A DNA stretch of 13,192 nt from Saccoglossus kowalevskii. Lineage: Eukaryota; Hemichordata; Enteropneusta; Harrimaniidae. Position numbers and translations under genes: made by a program. The stretch's first letter is position 1. Every line of letters starts with the position of its first letter. Below are positions 1 to 6,904 of the stretch, piece by piece. The stretch covers positions 288,461 through 301,652 of the forward strand of contig NW_003139321.1 of NCBI RefSeq assembly GCF_000003605.2. The letters are read 5' to 3'. A model generated the notes under the pieces. It ran no database searches, was not told where the DNA came from, and was given only the letters and a program-made list of their open reading frames with translations.

Positions 1-546
1 GATTTGTTATAATCGTTACTGGTATATTTCTTTCTCTGCACAGTCTCAGTTGTGGTGATATACATTCACCAAACGATCCCCACCCCGTGACAGCGGACGA
101 GCTGAGAGGGAGGAGACTTATTAGATAAGCACGCTACCAAAGACAAAGACTATTAGACCAGTATTAAAGACAAACTCCCCGATCCTGAATACGGTGTAGC
201 CCCATAAAGGCCCCCCCGCATTTAACGTCACAATATAATGGAAGAAAATTCTGAAGTCTTGAGATTAATCGACCTAATGTCCCTGAACGAATGCTTGGAG
301 AAAGCCGCGACATGTGATTTCTTCGGGAAAGGAACTTTGACCCTGCATGAAAAGATTTGACAAGGCTGGGGGAGTTTTCTTGAGTTTGAATGGTGACTGT
401 CGAGGAGATGACTTCATCATAACGAAATGGAAACACATTTCGAGATTAATAGAAAGAAAATTCTGAGAATGAGAGCAATCGGCAAAGGAAGACAGGCACT
501 CATCATATTGTAAAGTTTTGTTGAACTTCCACCACCAATTTCCGCT
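1..546. other. Left-edge region, no confident gene
   Basis: I recognise no gene here. The plus strand carries a 40-codon ATG-to-stop frame at 238-360 with an acidic, coding-looking composition (begins MEENSEVLRLIDLMSL). It has no good splice donor and no recognised domain. The minus strand is open across 164-436 and 274-564, giving a peptide with no recognisable motif. A short sequence around GAAAGAAAATTCTGA occurs twice (near 241 and near 455), both times close to a GAGATTAAT, which suggests an old local duplication. If the minus-strand start candidate at 572 is real, this stretch would be its first intron. Confidence 0.3.
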
Positions 547-549
547 CAC

Positions 550-572
550 CCATACAAAAACCACACCGCCAT
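550..572 (-). CDS. Candidate tiny first coding exon, minus strand
   Basis: Read on the minus strand, an ATG at 572 sits in AAAATGGCGG, a good YY1-type motif and a good start context. It encodes MAVWFLYG before a consensus-like donor, G|GTGAGC, at 549-544. The exon would be 23 nt (phase 2), and later exons would lie to the left, mostly outside the window. The peptide is too short to assign. The alternative is a chance YY1 site: on the plus strand an ATG at 584, only 12 bases away, opens a 22-codon frame (MSRRRPNKNICRLSEI...), so the start direction is not settled. Confidence 0.2.
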
Positions 573-652
573 TTTGGCTTCAAATGTCGAGGAGACGGCC
601 AAACAAGAATATTTGTCGGCTGTCAGAAATTACGGAGACAATACTATTGTGA

Positions 653-1709
653 TGCATAGTATACTTTGACATAGTCTACTAACGTTATTTTATTTTTATT
701 ATCACATCTTTACCCTGGGCCTCTGGTGAGTCGGGATTTATAAACAATCAGCTGATCGGTAATTTTCATATACATGTATGTGCGTACAAGCTCCCCCCAC
801 TGTTGACTTTATAAACATAGCGGGACATCAAAAGCTTGGATCACGAAGGCAGTTTTGCCAACTTCGCATTTGTAGAAAAAAACGCTCACACAAATAGATT
901 TGTGCAGATTTTTTTTTTTAAAACAGTGTTGTTCCACTTGTGGTATTCGATCTTTTTGTGGTGTTTCGACAGTGTCCAAAAAGTATGCGAAACGACATTC
1001 ATGGTTTCGCGTAAATTTACACAAAATGTCGATTATCTCAACTTTATTTTTGACTTCAACCAGGTCCTTCAAAACTATTTAGGTAGCTTACAGACTATTT
1101 TGTCATTTTTTTTTAAATTTTCAGGAACAATTGTTCCGATCTGGCACATTCAAAATGTGTCGTATAGATTTATTGTTTTGAGGTAACCGCATTGTCAATC
1201 GGCAATAACATTGATTACGGGTCAATTTAAAAGAGTATGAAACTTTTAGAAGACATTGGGAAAAGACTATAATCCTAGTGAATATATGTTTTAAACAAGT
1301 CAAACTGCCACACTATAAACCTTCAGCGTTCAGAAGTTAAATACTTTTAAACATAATTTAACCAAAAACGGACATTTTCAACCTATTTTCGATACCGTTA
1401 GCAACCACAAAAAATGCATCATACTGTTGAAAAGCTGACAAAATAGGCTTTCAAATGGTATATAACATGACAAAATTGACGTATTTGTTAGTAGCGTAAT
1501 TTATTAACTATAAACTTTAAGTCGCTAGTTGTCATTTTAAAGTTGCATGGACATAAATTGGCAAACGTGATTTCTATGGCATTTTCAAGTTTATAGCACT
1601 CTCCATCCAGGTCAGCATTATTCTCAGCAAGGAAACCAGATAGCACCAAACCAGTACAACAGGTAAAATGACAAGGAAGTATACAAATCAGATCTGCAAA
1701 TATGTAGAG
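653..1709. other. AT-rich intergenic sequence
   Basis: No gene is recognised. Both strands are partly open at 809-1186, but the plus-strand frame begins at a TTG, both products are rich in Phe, Lys and Asn, and neither shows a known motif. I treat these as chance openings in low-complexity DNA with T-runs at 909-918 and 1107-1114. The rest is unstructured AT-rich sequence. Confidence 0.5.
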
Positions 1710-1988
1710 TCAGTGTTGTGTCTGTTTGGATAAACTAGTTTGTGGCCCTGGATTAGTTTCATTATCTCTAATAAGGACAAGATTACTTCTCATACGACAA
1801 TGATACAAATAAAGTGCAAAAATCCAGAAAAATATTATCAAGTTTTTATTATCATATATTAATATTAAGAGAGAGTGTGAAATTTTATGTACAGAGAAAC
1901 ACATATTTATGCTTTGGTTGACAGAACTTCTCAAAGTAAAAACAAGCAGCCTCTCGGCTGAGATCGCTCTGCTGTTAGCAAAGCACAT
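1710..1988 (-). pseudogene. Possible retroelement remnant with 2A-like NPGP motif
   Basis: A 92-residue minus-strand frame contains RDNETNPGPQ at residues 74-83 (DNA about 1743-1766). It fits the D-x-E-x-N-P-G-P core of 2A ribosome-skipping peptides and is preceded by an aliphatic stretch (SNLVLIR), as is usual for 2A. 2A-like motifs near the N-terminus of the first protein are established for several invertebrate non-LTR retrotransposons. Only ten codons follow before a stop, and no reverse transcriptase or endonuclease motif is visible nearby, so this would be a decayed fragment. Asn in place of Val/Ile after the Asp, and Arg in place of the usual Gly before it, would be expected to weaken skipping. 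A chance match is possible. Confidence 0.3.
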
Positions 1989-2051
1989 TTCAATTAAAGA
2001 ACAGAAGATATCATTAGAAAATTAACAATATGCATAGTATAAATGCAATGC

Positions 2052-2400
2052 GACTTGCGGTTTTCAACAAGAAGTTGAAAATATCACTTTTTACCAAAAA
2101 TGACAAAAATATTCACCAAAATTAGATAATTAAAGATATCATTACAAAATGAACAAATCTGAGAGAGATTCACATGTAGTACCTATATATGTAATATCAA
2201 AGCAATTGGACTTGCGATTTTTAACAAGAAGTCGAAAATATCACTTTTTACCAAAAATGACAAAAATATTCACCAAAATTAGAGAATTGAAGATATGATC
2301 ATAAAATAAACAAATCTGAGAGAGGTTTACCCAAGGTACATATACACCAAGTATCAAAGCATTCAGGCTTGTAGTTGTCAAGAAGAAGTCGAAAAAGTAA
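2052..2400. repeat. 157-bp tandem repeat, about 2.2 copies
   Basis: Copy 1 spans 2052-2208, copy 2 spans 2209-2365, and copy 3 breaks off about 35 bases in (GGCTTGTAGTTGTCAAGAAG, 2366 onward). Copies 1 and 2 are nearly identical over their first half and diverge more in the second, where CAAATCTGAGAGAG is retained. A partial copy upstream (about 2004-2051) keeps GATATCATTA but has lost about 29 bases relative to the monomer. Confidence 0.85.
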
Positions 2401-2413
2401 AACATTGACACGA

Positions 2414-2460
2414 ACGACGGACGACGGACGCCGGACACCGGACGACGGAGGACGCCGGAC
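2414..2460. repeat. GACGG/GCCGGAC degenerate microsatellite
   Basis: An imperfect run of GACGGAC, GACGCCGGAC and CACCGGAC units, markedly GC-rich against AT-rich flanks. It connects the 157-bp tandem core to the terminal hairpin of the same element. Confidence 0.8.
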
Positions 2461-2476
2461 AATCACTCATATGATA

Positions 2477-2507
2477 AGCTCCGCTCGACAAAGTCGACAG
2501 CGGAGCT
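2477..2507. repeat. Terminal hairpin AGCTCCGCT/AGCGGAGCT
   Basis: AGCTCCGCT (2477-2485) pairs perfectly with AGCGGAGCT (2499-2507). Inside, CGAC (2486-2489) pairs with GTCG (2493-2496), leaving an AAA loop and a two-base bulge, so 13 base pairs in all. An A-rich AAAAAGG follows. Its position at the end of the element suggests a 3' terminal hairpin of Helitron/Helentron type, although no CTRR end follows. Confidence 0.8.
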
Positions 2508-2512
2508 AAAAA

Positions 2513-3128
2513 GGAGGACCTGCGAAACTTTATACAATTGTCAGACACGCAGCGAATAGTACCTGTATGTTTTTTAATACATGCAGTTCCAGTGGCTTTG
2601 CTTTCTGAGAAAAAAATTCTGGCTCTGCACCTGAAAAAAAAAAAAAGAACATTTAGTCCAAAGTAAGCAGAGGTTGTTAGATTTAATTAAAAAAGATATT
2701 TGAGTCTTTTTAGTACGAAAAAATATTACTTAATAAATTTATACCAGCCAGAAAGAAATTGCAGTTCACACTGTACTACTTTAAACATGTTCTACCAAAG
2801 TCTAGGATGAACTAATTCACCAGTCTGTTTCCACTCTACAAAGTTGTCAAAATAATATTCACGGGATTCTGCATAAATAAAATATTAAGAATGTGCAAAA
2901 AGCCAGAGTACTTGTATTTTCAATGTCATTAAAATCTGACTAGGGTCAAATGTGATGATCAACACTACTAATATCAGTATTAATTAATTATGTTAATTAG
3001 GTGATTAAGAAGCATAAATATTTACCAAAAACTAATATGGTGTATAGTCCTAGGTTCATTGAAATGTGATGGGTACTCTTTTTTTTTTCTTTTATTCATA
3101 TATTTTCCCAAAAAAGTACATTACTTCA
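2513..3128. other. AT-rich intergenic sequence
   Basis: No gene or clear repeat. It holds an A-run at 2634-2646 and AT-rich blocks. Short frames here lack any recognisable domain. Confidence 0.5.
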
Positions 3129-3327
3129 AGCATGCGCACTTCCAAAACATGTACGCGCGTACTGCGTCATCAAAAACCGATACTGATGGTTTTTTTATAT
3201 TGCAAACTATTAGCTCAATTTTTATTTTTCAGGAAAATTTAATTCAAAAATACAACATACAACAATACAATATTTAAATTTTGAAACTATGCAGTATGCG
3301 CGTACATGTTTGGGAACTGTGCATGCT
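3129..3327. repeat. 37-bp imperfect inverted repeat around AT-rich loop
   Basis: The left arm 3129-3165 (begins AGCATGCGCACTTCC) is matched by the reverse complement of 3291-3327 (begins AGCATGCACAGTTCC) at 33 of 37 positions. The shared core is AAACATGTACGCGC. The 125-bp interior is AT-rich and non-coding. This is the form of a small foldback or MITE-like element. No target-site duplication was found, so an inverted duplication by another route is possible. Confidence 0.7.
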
Positions 3328-4234
3328 CGGGTCACTGCTTCAAAATATCGGCGTAGATGGATTTGTCCTTTTTGCTCTGGTGTTTTGATTTTCACAGGAT
3401 TTAACCCGTTTTAGTTCGAATAAAGGTAATGTAAGTCAATCGATAGTTTCTACCGATATCATGCTTGAGTTGTGTGAAGCGGATCGAAATGAAATTTGGA
3501 AAATCGTTTTATTTTCGGGAAGTTTTGATGTCATGGTGTCAACGCTTTCCTACCTTGTGTCATTATATGAGTGGTAGGGGAATGTACCGGCGACTGACTA
3601 ACTATGCCGATCCTACTTTACGTCATTTTTTATTATCCAAGAAACGTTCCGAGCGTCTGTGGTCCCGGTCACAAGTGTAGTAACGCACTCAGGTATCATA
3701 TTTACTTCAAAGGTAATTTAAAAGTGATGATAGATTCATTGATATTGAATTACAGTACTTTTCAATTTCATCATTGCTTTCAAGCAGTCACGGTTGGTCG
3801 AACTTGACTTGTGTTTTCTTGATAATTCTAGTCTAATATGTCGTCACGAAACCAAGTTTCAATCTGCTAGCAGTTGCCAATGAACACCGGAAATAGCAAT
3901 TGTGCATAACAGAATCACGATCAGCGTGTTCTAAACTTTTATGTTTTTATTATTCCAGTATTTGATATGCCAAATGTTATTCCCAAGCCTTCTAAATGAC
4001 GAGATAAACTTTCGATTTACACGTTTCATAACCAGTTCTTGAACTAATAGCAGGACTGTTTTTCTGGCAAAGTGTGACACTGTGTGATCGCTAGTTTCTC
4101 ACTAAAGTCAGGACACAAAAGGATAAATCAAAGTTCATAATAAATACCATAAGCACAGTTTCTTACCTTTGAGATAGAATTTAATCTATATAAGCCTTGT
4201 GCAAAGAAAGATACAGTCCTGGAATACAATATCC
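3328..4234. other. Intergenic sequence with weak exon-like signals
   Basis: No gene is recognised. A good-looking acceptor (pyrimidine-rich, TTTTGATTTTCACAG, ending at 3397) followed 28 bases later by AAAG|GTAATG resembles a microexon, but nothing supports it. An ATG frame of 38 codons at 3461-3577 has no recognisable motif. Other frames here are short and unsupported. Confidence 0.4.
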
Positions 4235-4271
4235 TCAGACGAAAACGACGCCGATCTCCTCAGCGGTTAGA
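4235..4271 (-). CDS. Possible terminal coding exon of the 5172 gene
   Basis: On the minus strand, a CAG acceptor (4274-4272) opens TCTAACCGCTGAGGAGATCG. Joined to the phase-2 end of the candidate exon at 5172-5081, its first base completes an Arg codon and the frame continues as LTAEEIGVVFV and a TGA stop. The phase match and the acidic, non-repetitive peptide favour this. Against it, the acceptor lacks a pyrimidine tract and the joined product would be only about 42 residues with no known family. It may be coincidence. Confidence 0.18.
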
Positions 4272-4342
4272 CTGCCATATGCGCAATACGGTATGCCAGT
4301 TCTCTTGCTAGATGTTGTTAAAACTTGAATTTTTCCGCCAAA

Positions 4343-4372
4343 TTTCAGCATTTTACTAGTAAAATGTTGAAA
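4343..4372. repeat. 30-bp near-perfect palindrome centred on ACTAGT
   Basis: The central CATTTTACTAGTAAAATG (4349-4366) is an exact palindrome. It extends to TTTCAG on the left and TTGAAA on the right with a single mismatched pair (4348/4367). Further out, CCGCCA (about 4335) and TGGCG (about 4399) hint at a larger decayed inverted repeat. No loop exists, so a cruciform would be tight. Confidence 0.75.
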
Positions 4373-4509
4373 ATCACAGAAAAACACAATAAAACTCTGG
4401 CGAATCAAAAAAATACTTGGCGTGCATATGTATGGGATTGAGAATTACATTTGCACCAACTTGGAAAAACATTGGACAGAGCATATCAAAGTTATAAGAG
4501 GTAAAAGAC

Positions 4510-4550
4510 AGACGAACAGACTGACGGAAGGAAGGACGGACGGACGGAAC
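4510..4550. repeat. GACGG/GAAGGAC microsatellite
   Basis: An imperfect array: GACAGACGAACAGACTGACGG followed by GAAGGAAGGACGGACGGACGG. It is preceded by a complex unique-looking stretch (about 4420-4509) and followed by AACCCAATCTATAAGC. The layout suggests it is the tail of an interspersed repeat, as GACGG tails are common in molluscan repeats, but I cannot name the family. Confidence 0.65.
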
Positions 4551-4619
4551 CCAATCTATAAGCTAAAAATATAGTTTGCACATATGGGACAGGTTAGTAT
4601 CAGGCCAACTTAATAAATC

Positions 4620-4714
4620 AGACGAACTTTCTGGCGAATAAATTTGTGAATGAATCGAATTGGGGCGAATCAACTAGTGGGACGAATCACCTCAATAGAC
4701 GAATCAACCGTCCA
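4620..4714. repeat. Short CGAATCA tandem repeats, 17-bp period
   Basis: G(G/A)CGAATCA begins at 4664, 4681 and 4698, an exact 17-base spacing. Looser copies (GGCGAATAA at 4633, GACGAACTT at 4621) precede it at irregular spacing. It abuts the MITE that starts at 4716 and may be part of the same insertion complex. Confidence 0.5.
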
Positions 4715-4715
4715 C

Positions 4716-5001
4716 GGGTCATTCCAGTTTTTGTCCCCCCTCCCATAGATGGTTTAAAGCCAAGGGGTCATATTTCTACAAAAAGTATGGATGGTTTAAT
4801 TCCGAGAGGTGTCATATTTTTAATATATTTAGTTTTTTCACATACCCTTACGTATATGTCAAATCAGTAAAGTTTCCAAGGGGGTGTGTTACTTAGTTAA
4901 CAAAAATTCAACACCTGAATGGTGGATTTGAATCCATAGGGTGTGATAACCTTAATATACTTTCGTGGGGGAGGGGGGTTGGACAAAAACTGGAATGACC
5001 C
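4716..5001. mobile_element. 286-bp MITE with 21-bp perfect terminal inverted repeats
   Basis: Positions 4716-4736 (GGGTCATTCCAGTTTTTGTC then C) are the exact reverse complement of 4981-5001. Similarity continues inward through the C-rich CCCCTCCC and its G-rich partner GGGGGAGGGGGG with a small offset. Inside, GATGGTTTAA...GGTGTCATATTT-type units occur twice in tandem (4748 and 4791). It encodes nothing convincing; the 74-residue frame through it is a by-product. The flanks are CAC on the left and TAC on the right, so the target duplication is unclear; a decayed TA is possible. Confidence 0.8.
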
Positions 5002-5080
5002 TACACACAGGCAGGGCTAAGACTACTAGTCGAGCAATCAGACGTTATCAAAGATAACTCAGAGAATTCAGGTAACTTAC

Positions 5081-5172
5081 CGATCAGATAGATGTGTGAA
5101 TACTTTAAAACCAACGTTTGAAAACGGGGTACAATAGTTTCTGCAACCATCAATCGTCACCAGTGTGGCCAT
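5081..5172 (-). CDS. Candidate first coding exon, minus strand (unknown protein)
   Basis: An ATG at 5172 in AAAATGGCC opens a 92-nt frame, 30 codons plus two bases. It starts MATLVTIDGCRNYCTPF and ends ...FTHLSD(R), then runs directly into CG|GTAAGTTA, a near-perfect donor (5080-5071). Start context, YY1-like motif over the ATG, even codon use and a strong donor together resemble a genuine first exon. Upstream on the same strand is AAAGGTCA (5190-5183), a nuclear-receptor half-site. I do not recognise the protein. Downstream exons would lie to the left; a phase-compatible candidate is at 4271-4235. Confidence 0.4.
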
Positions 5173-5724
5173 TTTCAATGTGACCTTTCAACGCCCTCTA
5201 GCGACGAACTGCAACGTTGCTACTAGTACCTGTCGTGGACTGACAAGTGGACGTATAATGTGTGACATTTTTTACTCTTCAGAAGATTCCGATGGGGAAA
5301 ATAAACTCGTTATACAGCAGTGTTAACTTTTAAAGTGTGTAAAAGGTTGACGGGCACTAATTAGTAAACTCTTTCTATAAAAACAAAGAGTTTATTTATG
5401 TCATCGACAGAGGGCGCTATAACAGACCTGCAGATTATTATTTTTTCGAAAACTTCGCTCGAAATATTGTCTTGGTAAGTTCAGCTCAGCGCCTTTACAT
5501 AATACAAATCATTTTGATTCTACAAAATTGTTGCCCTAACTTCCCCCACTTCAAGTATTGTGCCGTATTTTGGGCTACTTTAAGGCAGAACCCTCGCAAA
5601 TGACTGTCCGATTGCTCCCATGTTTCACGAGCTGACCTTGGACAAGGCCGATTCACACGAATGTGAAGACAGCATACGATTTGATTATTGATGTAGGATT
5701 CACCTAATATTTACGTACGATTCA
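5173..5724. other. Intergenic region with CTCF-like cores and a short hairpin
   Basis: No gene. CGCCCTCT (5192-5199) and AGAGGGCG (5409-5416) are inverted matches to a CTCF-type core. TAAACTCTTT (5365-5374) pairs exactly with AAAGAGTTTA (5385-5394) across a 10-base loop. The rest is unstructured. Confidence 0.5.
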
Positions 5725-6042
5725 TTATTCATTGACATACATATAATTTTCACATCTTGATATATAGCAATTGTGTAGGAAATAAAAAGGGATGAACTTA
5801 AAGCGCGGTAGTCGTTGCGCTGCACATGTGCGACATTTGTGTTGATAAACATTGATTTTCCCACAATCCAATGCGTTCTTCAAATGGAAATCACAAGTAT
5901 GAGGTTTGACCTGGGCGCGACATGCACTGATTACCGACGGTGATTCCTTCGATACCTCCCAATTACATGGAAATTGCCTAATTAAAGCTTGGAAACGTGT
6001 CAGTTCGTACTTGTTGATCTGCGCAACAGTCAAAGTCGCCAT
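5725..6042 (-). CDS. Candidate first exon or small ORF, minus strand (unknown protein)
   Basis: An ATG at 6042 within AAAGATGGCGAC (YY1 motif, strong start context) opens 105 codons. The first 44 (MATLTVAQINKYELTRFQAL...CRAQ) look like a normal protein N-terminus and come from locally GC-richer DNA. The remainder is Cys- and Tyr-rich and less convincing. A plausible splice point is CAG|GTCAAA at 5911/5910, which would give an exact 44-codon exon of phase 0; GAG|GTATCG earlier is an alternative. GTCTTATATAAAC immediately upstream is TATA-like but too close to the ATG to serve as an ordinary TATA box. The divergent partner would be the zinc-finger gene. No family is recognised. Confidence 0.3.
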   Translation of the reverse strand: MATLTVAQINKYELTRFQALIRQFPCNWEVSKESPSVISACRAQVKPHTCDFHLKNALDCGKINVYQHKCRTCAAQRLPRFKFIPFYFLHNCYISRCENYMYVNE

Positions 6043-6118
6043 CTTTGTTTATATAAGACCCATATATCTTGCACATGCACTTTTAAGGTAGAAGCCTACT
6101 CATGAAATCAAAAACCCA

Positions 6119-6134
6119 GAATTACCGGTAATTC
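6119..6134. repeat. 16-bp perfect palindrome GAATTACCGGTAATTC
   Basis: Exact palindrome with no loop. It directly follows AAAAACCCA, and AAAACCCAGA (6111-6120) has a 10-base inverted match, TCTGGGTTTT, at 6369-6378. The 6111-6378 interval may therefore be an old MITE-like insertion, but the arms are short. Confidence 0.6.
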
Positions 6135-6225
6135 ATTTTGCAAAAATTGTACTTCAAGGCAATATATAAGGTTATTGACCTAAAAAAAGTTGATGGTTGT
6201 ATTTTAGTGAAAAGTCGCCATTTTG

Positions 6226-6838
6226 ACACTATTATAACACTTTTATCACAGGTTCCTATGGCAGAGATATTATGCAATATCTCGAAATCTAGCCTGGTGA
6301 CATAGGCTGAAAAATTCATATATTGTTAATGATGGAGTACTTTTTGTTGTTCTGAATTATTTAAAAAATCTGGGTTTTAAAAAGTGTCCAAAAATGCAAT
6401 TTTTTTAACATTGTGTTCTATGGAATTGTTCTAAAAATAGCAATTTTCAAGAAATGTTAGGACCTGTTTCTCAAAAAGCGTAACTGTAACACACAAAATA
6501 ATGCTATTTCATTGTATCATGAGACATTAGCTTCATGATTGTACATAATAAACTAATGAACATTGTCATGTGATTTATTACTAATTTTGTCAAAAATGAT
6601 GACTAGGCTTGCAGTCAGATCTTTGTATCAGACCATGGAACTATGGATTATAGCATGAATATGATTACAATAACATTGTAAAAAAATTTCTCCACTCATG
6701 TGCAAATCAAAAATAAGCTTGTTATTAGGTGACCCTATCTACTCTTTTCTGTGCGTACAAAGACGCGTCCAGGAACTGTCATGCACACTGTGGAAGAAGT
6801 ATTCATAACCTTTAGTGTCACAATGCTGTACGTTATAA
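6226..6838. other. Region upstream of the zinc-finger gene
   Basis: No coding signal. It is AT-rich with T- and A-runs. It should hold the promoter and any 5' UTR exon of the zinc-finger gene, but I cannot place either. A possible 3' splice acceptor, TTATAATTGCAG, ends at 6844, consistent with an upstream non-coding exon joining just ahead of the coding frame. Upstream ATGs at 6781 and 6856 open another frame that overlaps the main start. Confidence 0.4.
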
Positions 6839-6904
6839 TTGCAGGTGGCAAGATTATGGTTGAAAGTTCACCGACTAGTATTACCATCAACAAAGATCAT
6901 AATC

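Larger units (their letters stand above)
2004..2512 (+). mobile_element. Non-autonomous element: 157-bp tandem core, GACGG spacer, hairpin end
   Basis: Two full monomers begin at GACTTGCG (2052 and 2209) and a truncated third at 2366, so the period is 157 bp. A shortened older copy precedes them from about 2004. Monomers share long identical stretches such as ATCACTTTTTACCAAAAATG. The array runs into a GACGGACGACGGACGCCGGAC-type spacer (2414-2460) and then a hairpin at 2477-2507. This layout matches what is known of bivalve pearl elements and of Helentron-associated non-autonomous elements, which combine a tandem core of about 160 bp, a microsatellite-like segment and a 3' hairpin. No transposase is encoded. 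The left boundary is not resolved and no target duplication was seen. Confidence 0.65.

Noticed and set aside
836-1186. Plus-strand 116-codon frame and its 87-codon antisense partner
   Set aside because: The plus frame lacks an early ATG (TTG at the opening), is Phe/Lys/Asn-rich with T-run translations, and neither strand shows a known motif.
2241-2462. 73-codon minus-strand frame over the tandem repeat
   Set aside because: It runs through the 157-bp monomers and GACGG spacer; the Val/Arg-rich start is just translated microsatellite.
3398-3425. 28-base microexon-like interval between a good acceptor and AAAG|GTAATG
   Set aside because: No partner exons with matching phase were identified on the plus strand.
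4646-4870. 74-codon plus-strand frame
   Set aside because: It spans the CGAATCA repeats and the left half of the MITE; the peptide is translated repeat.
4926-4940. GGATTTGAATCC, resembling a tRNA T-arm
   Set aside because: It lies within the MITE; no matching A box, acceptor stem or anticodon arm is present.
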